DNA of 64,000 nt from Brachybacterium avium (lineage in GTDB: Bacteria; Actinomycetota; Actinomycetes; Actinomycetales; Dermabacteraceae): contig NZ_CP022316.1 in assembly GCF_002216795.1 (NCBI RefSeq), forward strand, positions 2,695,205 through 2,759,204, read 5' to 3'. Made by a program: the position numbers and the translations under genes. The first letter of the stretch is position 1, and the number at the start of each line of letters is the position of its first letter. The notes under the pieces were generated by a model. The model did no database searches and had not been told where the DNA came from. It worked only from the letters and a program-made list of their open reading frames with translations. Below are positions 30,277 to 38,462 of this stretch, piece by piece.

Positions 30277-33063
30277 TCAGGCGTCTCCGCCGGTGGCCCC
30301 GCTGGTGCCCGACGTGGGGTCGTTGAGCCGATAGCGCTCGATCGCCTGCAGCGGTGCCTCGGCGGGCATCTCGCCCCGAGCCGCGAGCATCTGCAGGGTG
30401 CGCACCACCACGCTGTGGGTGTCGGTCCCGAAGAACCGGCGGGCGCCGGCCCGCGTATCGGAGAACCCGAACCCATCGGTCCCCAGGGTCGCGAAATCGT
30501 TCGGGACCAGATGGCGGATCTGATCGGGGACGTCGGAGCAGAAGTCGGAGACGGCGACCATCGGCCCCTGCGCCCCGGCCAGCTTCTGCGTCACGTACGG
30601 GACCCGGGCGGGCTGCTCGGGATGGCGGAACGTCTGCTTCTCCGCCTCCAGGCCGTCGCGGCGCAGCTGGTTCCACGACGTCACCGACCAGACGGCGGCC
30701 GCGACGCCCCATTCCTCGGCCAGAAGCTGCTGAGCCTCGAGGGTCCAGGGGACGGCGACCCCGGAGGCGAGCAGCTGGGCCTGCGGCCGATCCTCCGCGC
30801 CGACGGGCGCGGGTGAGACCTGGTGGATGCCCCGGATGATCCCGTCGACGTCGACATCCTCCGGCTCGACCGGCTGCTGGATGGGCTCGTTGTACACGGT
30901 GAGGTAGTACATGACGTCATGGTCCTCGTCCGCGGTGCCGTACATCTGCTCGATGCCGCGGCGGACGATGTGCCCGATCTCGTACCCGAAGGCGGGGTCG
31001 TAGTGGATCACCGCGGGGTTGGTCGACGCCAGGACGGGGGAGTGCCCGTCCATGTGCTGCAGCCCCTCACCGGCCAAGGTGGTGCGACCGGCGGTGGCAC
31101 CGATCACGAATCCTCTCGCCAGCTGATCCGCGGCGGCCCAGAACGAGTCCCCGGTGCGCTGGAACCCGAACATCGAGTAGAAGACGTAGACCGGCACCAT
31201 CGGCTCGCCCTGGGTGGCGTAGGAGGTGCCGGCGGCGGTGAAGGCCGACGTCGCCCCCGCCTCGTTGATGCCGGGATGCAGGATCACACCCTGCTCGGAT
31301 TCCTTGTACGACAGGAACAGTTCACGGTCCACCGAGAGGTACTGCTGCCCGTCGGGGTGGTAGATCTTCGCCGTGGGGAAGAAGGCGTCCATGCCGAAGG
31401 TGCGCGACTCGTCGGGGACGATCGGCACGATCCGGTGGCCGAAGGACGGATCCTTCATGAGGTCCTTGAGCAGCCGCACGAACGCCATGGTGGTCGCCGC
31501 GCTGTTCTTCCCGCTGCCGCGGGCGGCCGAGGCATAGGCCTTCTGGGGAGGCAGGGCGATCGGGGTCGTGGACGGCCGCCGCTCGGGCAGGGGCCCGCCC
31601 AGCTCTCGCCGACGCTCCAGCAGGTACTCGAGCTCGGGTGATCCGGGCGCCGGCCGGTAGTACGGAGGGGCGTACGGATCGGCATCCAGCTCCTGGTCGG
31701 AGATCGGGATGCGCAGATGATCGCGGAAGCCCTTGAGATCCTCGATGGTCATCGTCTTCATCTGATGGGTGGCGTTGCGGCTCTCGAACCGGCTGCCCAG
31801 GCCGTGCCCCTTCACGGACTTCGCGAGGATCACGGTGGGGGCGCCGGTGTGCTCGACCGCCGCGCGGTAGGCGGCATACACCTTGCGGGGATCATGCGCC
31901 CCGCGTCGCAGGGCCCAGATCTCATCGTCGGTCAGGGAGCTGACGAGGTCCTTGGTGACCGGGGAGCGGCCGAAGAAGTTGTCCCGGACGAAGCCGCCGG
32001 ATTCTCCCTTGTAGGTCTGGTAGTCGCCGTCGAGGGTCTCGTTCATGATCCGGATCAGTTCACCGGACTCGTCCTGCTCCAGCAGCGGATCCCAGCCGCT
32101 GCCCCAGACGACCTTGACGACATTCCATCCGGCGCCGCGGAAGAAGCTCTCGAGCTCCTGGATGATCTTGCCGTTGCCGCGGACCGGACCGTCCAGCCGC
32201 TGGAGGTTGCAGTTGACCACGAAGGTGAGGTTGTCGAGTCGTTCGTTCGCCGCGTGCTGCAGCAGTCCGCGGCTCTCCGGCTCATCCATCTCACCGTCGC
32301 CGAGGAACGCCCACACCCGCTGCTGCGAGGTGTCCTTGATCCCGCGGTCATGGAGGTAGCGGTTGAACTGCGCCTGATAGATCGCGTTCATCGGGCCGAT
32401 CCCCATGGAGACGGTCGGGAACTGCCAGAAGTCCGGCAGGCCCCGCGGATGGGGGTAGGAGGGCAGCCCGTTCTCGCCAGCGGTCTTCTCCTGGCGGAAG
32501 CCGTTCAGCTGCTCCTCCGTCAGCCGGCCCTCGAGGAAGGCGCGCGCGTAGTTCCCGGGCGAGGAGTGGCCCTGCCAGAACACCTGGTCGCCGCCGCCGG
32601 GGTGATCCGGGCCGCGGAAGACGTGGTTCAGGCCCACCTCGTAGAGGGTGGAGATCCCCGCGTAGGACGAGATGTGGCCGCCGACGCCGACGCCGGGGCG
32701 CTGGGCGCGGTGCACCATGACCGCGGCGTTCCAGCGGATGATCGCCCGGTACTTGCGCTCGAGTTCCTCATCGCCGGGATAGTCGGGTTCGAGGTCTGCG
32801 GGGATCGTGTTGACGTAGTCGCTCGCGCCCACGGAGGGGGTCCTCACGCCGTGCAGGCGCGCGCGCTCCACCAGGGAGGTGAGGATGCGCTGCGCATGAG
32901 CCGCTCCGCGGGAGCGGACCAGCCCGTCCAGCGATGCCGCCCATTCGCGGTCCTCCTCGCGGTCCGGTCCCGGCTCGACGGCTGCGCTCTGGTCGGGGAC
33001 CGCCGGCGTCGCGGGAGCCGCCTCGGGATGGGGCCGGGTGTGGGTGGAAGCCGTGGGGTTCAT
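30277..33063 (-). CDS. aceE: Pyruvate dehydrogenase E1 component (homodimeric)
   Basis: This 928-residue protein is the ThDP-dependent decarboxylase of the pyruvate dehydrogenase complex, AceE type. The cofactor motif starts [12 protein letters not shown] at residue 255 and ends NLTFVVNCN; other family blocks are [40 protein letters not shown] and [12 protein letters not shown]. Length is normal (E. coli 887) with a Pro/Ala-rich N-terminus. E2 and E3 genes are absent. It is downstream of uricase and permease genes on the same strand, with a strong hairpin between. In this setting it would convert pyruvate from malic enzyme to acetyl-CoA. It may be the only E1 of the cell or a pathway paralogue; the window cannot tell. 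Confidence 0.94.
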   Translation of the reverse strand: MNPTASTHTRPHPEAAPATPAVPDQSAAVEPGPDREEDREWAASLDGLVRSRGAAHAQRILTSLVERARLHGVRTPSVGASDYVNTIPADLEPDYPGDEELERKYRAIIRWNAAVMVHRAQRPGVGVGGHISSYAGISTLYEVGLNHVFRGPDHPGGGDQVFWQGHSSPGNYARAFLEGRLTEEQLNGFRQEKTAGENGLPSYPHPRGLPDFWQFPTVSMGIGPMNAIYQAQFNRYLHDRGIKDTSQQRVWAFLGDGEMDEPESRGLLQHAANERLDNLTFVVNCNLQRLDGPVRGNGKIIQELESFFRGAGWNVVKVVWGSGWDPLLEQDESGELIRIMNETLDGDYQTYKGESGGFVRDNFFGRSPVTKDLVSSLTDDEIWALRRGAHDPRKVYAAYRAAVEHTGAPTVILAKSVKGHGLGSRFESRNATHQMKTMTIEDLKGFRDHLRIPISDQELDADPYAPPYYRPAPGSPELEYLLERRRELGGPLPERRPSTTPIALPPQKAYASAARGSGKNSAATTMAFVRLLKDLMKDPSFGHRIVPIVPDESRTFGMDAFFPTAKIYHPDGQQYLSVDRELFLSYKESEQGVILHPGINEAGATSAFTAAGTSYATQGEPMVPVYVFYSMFGFQRTGDSFWAAADQLARGFVIGATAGRTTLAGEGLQHMDGHSPVLASTNPAVIHYDPAFGYEIGHIVRRGIEQMYGTADEDHDVMYYLTVYNEPIQQPVEPEDVDVDGIIRGIHQVSPAPVGAEDRPQAQLLASGVAVPWTLEAQQLLAEEWGVAAAVWSVTSWNQLRRDGLEAEKQTFRHPEQPARVPYVTQKLAGAQGPMVAVSDFCSDVPDQIRHLVPNDFATLGTDGFGFSDTRAGARRFFGTDTHSVVVRTLQMLAARGEMPAEAPLQAIERYRLNDPTSGTSGATGGDA

Positions 33064-33109
33064 TCAGGGTCCTTTCAGGGCGCCGCGGGGCGTCGTCGGG
33101 GGAGTCGTG

Positions 33110-33147
33110 ATGCGGGGCCCGCCGGTCGTCGCCGGTGGGCCCCGCAT
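33110..33147 (-). terminator. Strong hairpin between permease and aceE
   Basis: ATGCGGGGCCC (33110-33120) pairs perfectly with 33137-33147, and CCGG pairs again inside the loop. It lies ten bases past the permease stop and 46 before the aceE start. It could end the uric acid operon or reduce read-through into aceE. Confidence 0.7.
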
Positions 33148-33156
33148 GGGAAGGAA

Positions 33157-34767
33157 TCAGCTGTTCGTGGGCCGTCCCGCACGGGGGACAGCGGCATCGT
33201 CCGCGACCGCGGTCTCGGCCGGGTCGGGGTGCGCCGGCGGATCCGTGGCGATCTCGCAGATGGGGACATCGATGATCTCGCCCTCCGCGGTGATGACCGG
33301 GACCTCCTGGCCGTTGCAGTCCACGAGCTTGCCGTTCTCGACGTAGTCGCCCTCCTTGAGCTGGCGGTTCAGGTGCTCGAGCGACTCGTAGGAGACGCCG
33401 CGGAGGGGGGCGCGGGCGAAGACCGATCCTTCACCGTCGGGCGGGTTCCCTGCCTTCAGCTCGTTGAACAGCAGGTTCAGCAGGACCGCGACGACGGCGG
33501 CGGAGCTGATGCCGGAGTGGAAGATGGTCTGGAACCAGGAGGGGAAGGCGTCGTAGATGTCCGGCTTGACGACCGGGAGCATGCCGGCGCCGAGGGACGC
33601 GGCGACGATGATCATGTTCGAGGTGCCCTGGTAGTTCACCTTCCCGAGCGTGCGGATGCCCGAGACGGCCACGGTGCCGAAGAGCACGATCCCGGCGCCG
33701 CCGAGGACGGGCGAGGGGATGGCGGCGACGAGCCGCCCGAGGACGGGGAGCAGGCCCAGGACGACGAGGATCCCGCCACCGGCGGTGACCACGAAGCGGC
33801 TGGTGACACCGGTGATCGCGACCAGGCCGACGTTCTGGGCGAAGGCGCTCTGGGTGAAGCTGTTGAACACGGGGGAGACGAACGAGGCGGCCATGTCCGC
33901 ACGCAGCCCGTTGGCGATGCGCTTGCTGTCCACCTCGGTGTCCACGATCTCGCCGACGGCGATGATGTCCGCGGTGGTCTCGGTGAGGATCACGAGCACG
34001 ACGATCGTCATCGAGACGATGGAGGCGATCTCGAAGACAGGGGGGCCGAAGGCGAACGGGCGGGGCAGCTCGAAGTAGGGGCCGTCCAGGACGTTGCTGA
34101 AGTCCGCCTGACCGGTGAGGGCGCCCAGCGCCGTGCCCAGCACGATGCCCAGCAGGATCGAGAGCCGGGAGATCGCGGCGTTGCCCAGCTTGGACAGCAG
34201 CAGGATGATCAGCAGCGTGGCGAACCCGAGGCCGATGTTGCCCAGGGAGGCGTATTCCGGCGCCTCGGAGTTGTTACCCATGATCCAGCCGCCCGCGACC
34301 GGGAAGAGCGACAGGCCGATGGCGGCGATCACGACGCCGGTCACGACCGGCGGGAAGAACCGGATGACCCGGGAGAAGAACGGGGCGATGAGGAAGCCGA
34401 TGGCGGCAGAGGCCATGACCGCGCCGAACACGGCCTGGATGCCGCCGGGGCCGCTGACGATGGCGGTCATGGTGGCGACGCTCGCGAAGGAGGTCCCCTG
34501 GACCAGGGGCAGCTGCGAGCCGAAGAAGCGGATCCCGTAGGACTGCAGGATCGTCGCCAGCCCGCCGATGAACAGGCAGCAGGCGATCAGGACGGCCTGC
34601 TGCTCCGTCGAGACCCCGGCCGCACCGCCGATGATCAGCGGCGGGGCGATGATGCCGCCGTACATGGTCAGGACGTGCTGCAGGCCGTAGCCGAAACTCT
34701 TCTTGATCCCGAGGTTCTCGTCCTCGGGGCGTACTGAGGACCTCGTGGCCTCTGTGGTGACGCTCAT
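33157..34767 (-). CDS. NCS2 family purine permease (uric acid/xanthine type)
   Basis: The 536-residue protein has about 13-14 membrane segments and typical NCS2 blocks: QHVLTMYGG at the start, FFGSQLPLVQGTSFA, and the substrate helix with SFTQSAFAQNVGLVAITGV near residue 300. A hydrophilic C-terminal tail of about 80 residues is longer than usual. Next to uricase the likely cargo is uric acid or xanthine. The start (34767) is preceded by a short stem, CTTAC (34775-34771 read as GTAAG on +) with the Shine-Dalgarno GAAGGA in its loop at 34776-34786. Confidence 0.9.
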   Translation of the reverse strand: MSVTTEATRSSVRPEDENLGIKKSFGYGLQHVLTMYGGIIAPPLIIGGAAGVSTEQQAVLIACCLFIGGLATILQSYGIRFFGSQLPLVQGTSFASVATMTAIVSGPGGIQAVFGAVMASAAIGFLIAPFFSRVIRFFPPVVTGVVIAAIGLSLFPVAGGWIMGNNSEAPEYASLGNIGLGFATLLIILLLSKLGNAAISRLSILLGIVLGTALGALTGQADFSNVLDGPYFELPRPFAFGPPVFEIASIVSMTIVVLVILTETTADIIAVGEIVDTEVDSKRIANGLRADMAASFVSPVFNSFTQSAFAQNVGLVAITGVTSRFVVTAGGGILVVLGLLPVLGRLVAAIPSPVLGGAGIVLFGTVAVSGIRTLGKVNYQGTSNMIIVAASLGAGMLPVVKPDIYDAFPSWFQTIFHSGISSAAVVAVLLNLLFNELKAGNPPDGEGSVFARAPLRGVSYESLEHLNRQLKEGDYVENGKLVDCNGQEVPVITAEGEIIDVPICEIATDPPAHPDPAETAVADDAAVPRAGRPTNS

Positions 34768-34798
34768 GCTCTTACTCCTTCGTAAGGGGGGAGGCAGT

Positions 34799-34828
34799 CC
34801 GGGGCCCGCGCCGTACGGCGGGCCCCGG
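34799..34828 (-). terminator. Perfect 11-bp hairpin between uricase and permease
   Basis: CCGGGGCCCGC (34799-34809) pairs with 34818-34828 over eight bases. On the minus strand it follows the uricase stop by 14 bases and precedes the permease start by 31. No U-run follows, so partial termination or message protection is as likely as full termination. Confidence 0.65.
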
Positions 34829-34842
34829 CTGAGGGGGAGGGG

Positions 34843-35769
34843 TCAGCAGAAGCCGCTGATCCCCATCCAGGCGTCCTCGGCGGTGGGCGCATCCTTGCGC
34901 TGGATGGTGGCCTCGATGAGGCCGAAGGGACGATCGGCCGCGTAATGCGTCTCGAGGTTGTTCTCGATGCCGGCGAAGCTCAGGTCGTAGACGAAGTGGT
35001 GCTTGTTGGGGCAGGAGAACTTGATCTCGTCGATCTCCGGGTGGGCCGAGAGGACGGCCTTGCCCATGTGGTGGAGGGTCTCCTGGAGCGCACGCGAGTA
35101 GTGATCGGTGAACTTCTCGAGCATGATCTGCTTCACGCTGCGGTAGATGGCATCGAAGTCGACATCGGTGCTGTTGTAGCGCCACCGCGTGGCGATGTCC
35201 GTGGACATGACACGGTCATCGGTCTCCTTCAGGGTGGTGAAGCGGTCCTTCGGGTATCCCGAGAATCCGGACTGCGTGGACTTCAGGACCGTGAGGCCGT
35301 AGAAGCCGGAGATGACCGTGCGCTTCTGACCGTCCGTGACCAGCACCGCGGTGCGCTTCTCCTGCTTGGACTCGACGAAGCAGTGGTCGTGATCGTTGAT
35401 CCGCTCCCAGGCGTGCTCCTCCGCGGCCCAGCGGCCGCCGGAGATCCACGCGAACTCGGAGGTGAAGTGGTCCGACAGGGCGAGCAGGAGCTGCTCGGGA
35501 GACTTGACCCCCTCGGTCTGGGCGAAGGCGAAGACCGTGTTCTTCTGGGTGTCGGTCGGGATGCAGTGGGCGTTGTCGCCCTTGGTGTGCATGTCCTCGA
35601 GGTCGCCGCGCAGCTGCGAGGTGACGGTGACGTCCCGGATCTCGTGGCGGTCGGTGTCCCGGGCGATGCGGACGACGTGGTTCTCGGCCTTGCCGTACTG
35701 GGTGGGCCCGAGGACGATCTCGGCAGTCTCGGGATCATCCGTGGTGCGGTTCTGGATCGTGTCAGTCAT
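34843..35769 (-). CDS. pucL: Urate oxidase (uricase)
   Basis: Uricase oxidises uric acid to 5-hydroxyisourate with release of H2O2, with no cofactor. The 308-residue protein has the tunnel-fold motifs: QYGKAENHVVRI near residue 24, then TKGDNAHCIPTDTQKNTVFAFA with the active-site Thr, and a C-terminal ISFSCPNKHH-like segment (EIKFSCPNKHHF). AAGGAG precedes the ATG at 35769. It follows the genes for the next two steps (uraD and uraH) in one transcript from operator C. No peroxisomal tail, as expected for a bacterium. Confidence 0.95.
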   Translation of the reverse strand: MTDTIQNRTTDDPETAEIVLGPTQYGKAENHVVRIARDTDRHEIRDVTVTSQLRGDLEDMHTKGDNAHCIPTDTQKNTVFAFAQTEGVKSPEQLLLALSDHFTSEFAWISGGRWAAEEHAWERINDHDHCFVESKQEKRTAVLVTDGQKRTVISGFYGLTVLKSTQSGFSGYPKDRFTTLKETDDRVMSTDIATRWRYNSTDVDFDAIYRSVKQIMLEKFTDHYSRALQETLHHMGKAVLSAHPEIDEIKFSCPNKHHFVYDLSFAGIENNLETHYAADRPFGLIEATIQRKDAPTAEDAWMGISGFC

Positions 35770-35825
35770 CTGAGATCTCCTTCAATAGTGGTGGATCGTG
35801 CGGGAAGGGGCAGTCGGTCCGTGGG

Positions 35826-36151
35826 TCAGCTGCCCCGGTAGGTGGAGAAGGCGAAGGGGCTCAGCAGGAGCGGGACGTGGTAGTGGTCCTGGTCCGGCTG
35901 AACCGTGAAGTCCACGGTGACGCGGGGAAGAACGTCGCCTGCTCGCGGCCGGCGAAGTACTCCCCGGTCTGGAACGTGATGCGGTATTCGCCCGGATCCA
36001 GCACCGCGGGCCCGAGCTCGCGGGCGCGGCCGTCGGCATCGGTTCTCGCCGAGGCGATGCGCTCGCCGTCGGCGGTCTCGAGGTGCAGGACGATGCCGGT
36101 CGCGGGGGTGCCGGTCATCGTGTCCAGGACGTGTGCGGTCAGGTGGCTCAT
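35826..36151 (-). CDS. uraH: 5-hydroxyisourate hydrolase, apparent single-base loss
   Basis: This transthyretin-related enzyme hydrolyses 5-hydroxyisourate to OHCU. The ATG at 36151 begins MSHLTAHVLDTMTGTPA, the family N-terminus with its catalytic His. The frame breaks in the four-G run 35924-35927 (CCCC in gene sense): ...EQATFFP must continue one base over to read RVTVDFTV and end in the signature YRGS, stop at 35826. With one C restored it is 108 residues, the standard length. The start overlaps the uraD stop (ATGA). Confidence 0.88.
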
Positions 36152-36645
36152 GCGGTCAGGAGTCCTTCGAGTCGGAGGGTGGCGATCTGGCGGAGCTGTT
36201 CGGCGACGACCAGGAGCTCGCGATCCGGCTGATTGGCCATCCGCTCCTCGAGCGCGTCGAGGATCTGTGCGGGGCTCCTGCCGGCTGCGCGGATCAGGAA
36301 GACCCGGCCGAAGCGTTCTTCGTAGGCGATGTTCCGTGCTCGCAGCTCCCGCTGCAGCTCGGCATCGTCGGGATCGATGGCACTCTGCTCGGACCGGGAG
36401 AGCCCGGCCTCGGCGCTCTGGCCCTCGGCGCGGTCGCCGATGCGGGGATGGTGGGCGAGCGCCTGATCGATCTCCGTCTCGGTCAGCGGCTCGGCGGCGG
36501 TGCGTGATGCCTCCAGCAGCTCTTCGACAGTCCCGAAGGGGCGGGCGGCGATGATCTCGTCGCTCCATCGGGGGATGTCGAGCGCGGGGCGGAGCACCGC
36601 GGCCGCAGCCTCCGGCTCGAGTGCGTTGAACTCGTCGATGTTCAT
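36148..36645 (-). CDS. uraD: OHCU decarboxylase
   Basis: UraD decarboxylates 2-oxo-4-hydroxy-4-carboxy-5-ureidoimidazoline to (S)-allantoin. The 165-residue protein carries HHPRIGDR (catalytic His) near residue 66 and the C-terminal segment FLIRAAGRSPAQIL, typical of the family. It is the first gene of the uric acid operon, 121 bases after operator C, and is coupled to uraH by overlap. Confidence 0.93.
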   Translation of the reverse strand: MNIDEFNALEPEAAAAVLRPALDIPRWSDEIIAARPFGTVEELLEASRTAAEPLTETEIDQALAHHPRIGDRAEGQSAEAGLSRSEQSAIDPDDAELQRELRARNIAYEERFGRVFLIRAAGRSPAQILDALEERMANQPDRELLVVAEQLRQIATLRLEGLLTA

Positions 36646-36755
36646 CTCCCACTTCCTCGTGGTGACGGGCCCGGTGACGGGGTCTCCGAGTGGAGTCGTC
36701 AGGGGCGGCGGGTGGCGATCAGGCTCCGACGCTGGAGTGCTGATCGAACTTTCTG

Positions 36756-36790
36756 TTTCCGCTACGTGGAAAGTTATTTTCGTTATGGAT
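36756..36790. promoter_or_regulatory. IclR-type operator C, upstream of uraD
   Basis: TGGAA (36767-36771), six bases, TTTC (36778-36781), three bases, ATGGAT (36785-36790). Spacing to the third element is two bases shorter than at sites A, B and D. A second dyad, TTTCC (36756-36760) with GGAAA (36768-36772), overlaps it, so two dimers or an alternative register are possible. Confidence 0.7.
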
Positions 36791-36876
36791 ATTCAAGCGG
36801 GTTGCCTCCGGCCTGTCAAGAGCGTCGGCGCGGCGCGTCGCGAGGTGCCGACTGCGCCGCGCCCGAGGCTGCCGGA

Positions 36877-37343
36877 TCAGGAGCCGAGGGCTCCGATGAG
36901 GCCGGCGACGTGGTCCGGGACCACCACACCGTAGTCGGCGCTGAGCACCGTCCCGTCCTCTTCGAGGACGATTGTGGTGCGCACGGGGCCGATGCTCGTC
37001 TCGCCGTTGATGGTCCGCTCGCCCCAGGCGCCCCAGGCCTGCGCGGTCTCGGAGCCCGGGTCCGACAGGAGCGGGAAGGAGAGGTCGTGCTCGCGCGCGA
37101 AGTCCCGGAGGGTCTCCGGGGAGTCGGCGGAGATCCCCAGGATGCGGTAGCCGTGCTCGGCGAAGCGGGACTCGTTGTCCCGGAAGTCGCAGGCCTCGGT
37201 GGTGCAGCCGGGGGTGAAGGCCTTCGGGTAGAAGTACACGACGGAGCGCTGGCCGCGGAGGTCTCCCAGGGAGACCTTCTCCCGCGGGCGTCGGTGAGGG
37301 TGAAGCCGGGGGCGCTGTCCCCGGGGCTGAGGCGGTCGGTCAT
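36877..37343 (-). CDS. Peroxiredoxin (BCP/AhpC-TSA type), apparent single-base loss
   Basis: The product reduces H2O2 or organic peroxides by a thiol mechanism. Reading from the ATG at 37343 gives MTDRLSPGDSAPGFTLTDARG, then the frame breaks in the CCC at 37281-37283. In the next frame it continues EKVSLGDLRGQRSVVYFYPKA and FTPGCTTEAC, with peroxidatic Cys in PGCTTEAC and a second Cys five residues on, typical of atypical two-Cys BCP proteins. The repaired length is 155 residues. GAGGAG precedes the start. It follows a 59-residue membrane protein gene by 15 bases, behind operator D. Link to uricase peroxide is inferred. Confidence 0.87.
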
Positions 37344-37358
37344 GGTTGTTCTCCTCGG

Positions 37359-37538
37359 TCAGGCGTGGCGGGATGCGGCGGCGGTGGCGCAGGCGGTCGT
37401 CACCGCGACCGCCAGCATGAGCCACATCGGGAGCCGGTATCGGGATGGACGGTCGGACAGGACGAAGTCCGGATCGCAGGTGATCAGCGCGCTGTGGACC
37501 GAAGTCGTGGGCGTCGGCTGGGGAGGTGAAGTGGTCAT
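37359..37538 (-). CDS. 59-residue single-span membrane protein
   Basis: The ATG at 37538 has GGAGG at the proper distance. The small protein has a polar, Thr/Pro-rich first half with one Cys (LITCDPDFVL), then a membrane segment (about residues 38-55, LPMWLMLAVAVTTACATAA) and a short basic end. I know no family for it. It lies between operator D and the peroxiredoxin gene and is almost certainly cotranscribed with it. Confidence 0.6.
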   Translation of the reverse strand: MTTSPPQPTPTTSVHSALITCDPDFVLSDRPSRYRLPMWLMLAVAVTTACATAAASRHA

Positions 37539-37597
37539 GGCGTGCCTCCGGGGTTCAGTCGCGAGTGATGCGCGAGGTGCGGTTCGGATCCATCTAG

Positions 37598-37624
37598 TGG
37601 AAGAACATTTCCACAACATGGAAA
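37598..37624. promoter_or_regulatory. IclR-type operator D, upstream of the peroxiredoxin operon
   Basis: TGGAA (37598-37602), six bases, TTCCA (37609-37613), then ATGGAAA (37618-37624). This is the best dyad of the four: TGGAA and TTCCA are exact complements. The 20-base offset between the first and third elements equals that of sites A and B. It ends 60 bases before the small gene start. Confidence 0.8.
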
Positions 37625-37910
37625 GTAGCCGAAATCACTGCGCTCGTCAAGAGGACCCGGCGGAGGGGCTGCGTCGCGAAGGGGTCCGCTCGGTGACGGA
37701 CCGGCTCGGAGTGCGCTCGACCTGCCGTTCGGCAGAATCGAGGCACGATTCTCTGCCCCGCCCGGATCGTGAGACGGGCACGGCTCGCAGGCGCGAGGTG
37801 CCGGCGGGAGGGGTGCTGGGGCTCGCCGGCGTCCGCGCGCACCGCCCGGTCGCATCACCCCGAGGGCGAAGGCGGCCTGCCCTGCTACAGCCGCAGCCGA
37901 AGCCGCAGCC
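37625..37910. other. Intergenic stretch between operator D and the DUF58 cluster
   Basis: No convincing gene is seen in these 286 bases on either strand. They contain one imperfect hairpin (37731-37757) and a short run of GCAGCCG-like copies at about 37888-37912 next to the stop of the first cluster gene. Confidence 0.6.
37731..37757 (-). terminator. Possible hairpin downstream of the MoxR/DUF58 cluster
   Basis: GGCAGAATCG (37731-37740) pairs with 37746-37757 with a two-base bulge. It lies about 155 bases past the last stop of the cluster on the minus strand. Support is weak. Confidence 0.35.
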
Positions 37911-38462
37911 TCAGCGGGAGCGCGGCAGCAGGATGAGGAACAGCGTGATCGCCGCGACGGTGCCGACGACCAGCATCCACGGCCCCAGGGTCAGCGGGGA
38001 CAGCCCGAGCACGATCAGCCCGCCCAGCAGGCTCAGCACGAGCACGGGCAGCAGCGCGCGCAGCGCCAGGTGCCAGGCGGAGACGGCGAGCACCCCGTGC
38101 ACGGGCAGGGTCGCAGCCAGCGCGAAGGCGCAATGCGCGATCAGCAGCGCGATACCGATCCCGGCGGCGCGCAGGAACGAGAGCTCGTCCTGGACGAGCA
38201 GGCTCAGCAGGATCGCGCCGGGAGGCAGCAGACCCACATTGCTGTCGGGGCTGCGGAACTGGACCAGCAGTCCCGCGGCGACCACGGCCGCGAGCACGAC
38301 CGTCCCGAGATGTGCGAGCAGACCGATCCCATCGAGACGGAGCAGCAGCGCGAGGAGCGTGGCCCCGGCGCCGAGCGCCCACAGCAGCCAGTGCGTCGCG
38401 CTCACCTTCCGCAGCTCGAGCAGGCGCTCCGCGAGTGGATCGACGAACTGCCTCGGGCGCAT
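37911..38462 (-). CDS. Hypothetical membrane protein of the DUF58 cluster
   Basis: The 183-residue product has five or six hydrophobic segments from about residue 24 to the end and no catalytic motif; the N-terminus is a charged helix (FVDPLAERLLELRKV). I do not recognise the family. Its ATG overlaps the stop of the DUF58 gene (ATGA), so it is translated with that gene. The protein is likely part of the same membrane assembly. Confidence 0.65.
   Translation of the reverse strand: MRPRQFVDPLAERLLELRKVSATHWLLWALGAGATLLALLLRLDGIGLLAHLGTVVLAAVVAAGLLVQFRSPDSNVGLLPPGAILLSLLVQDELSFLRAAGIGIALLIAHCAFALAATLPVHGVLAVSAWHLALRALLPVLVLSLLGGLIVLGLSPLTLGPWMLVVGTVAAITLFLILLPRSR

Noticed and set aside
31717-34737. 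1000-codon plus-strand frame opposite aceE and the permease
   Set aside because: Same reason: antisense shadow of two well-supported genes, with low-complexity Asp/Gly/Arg composition.
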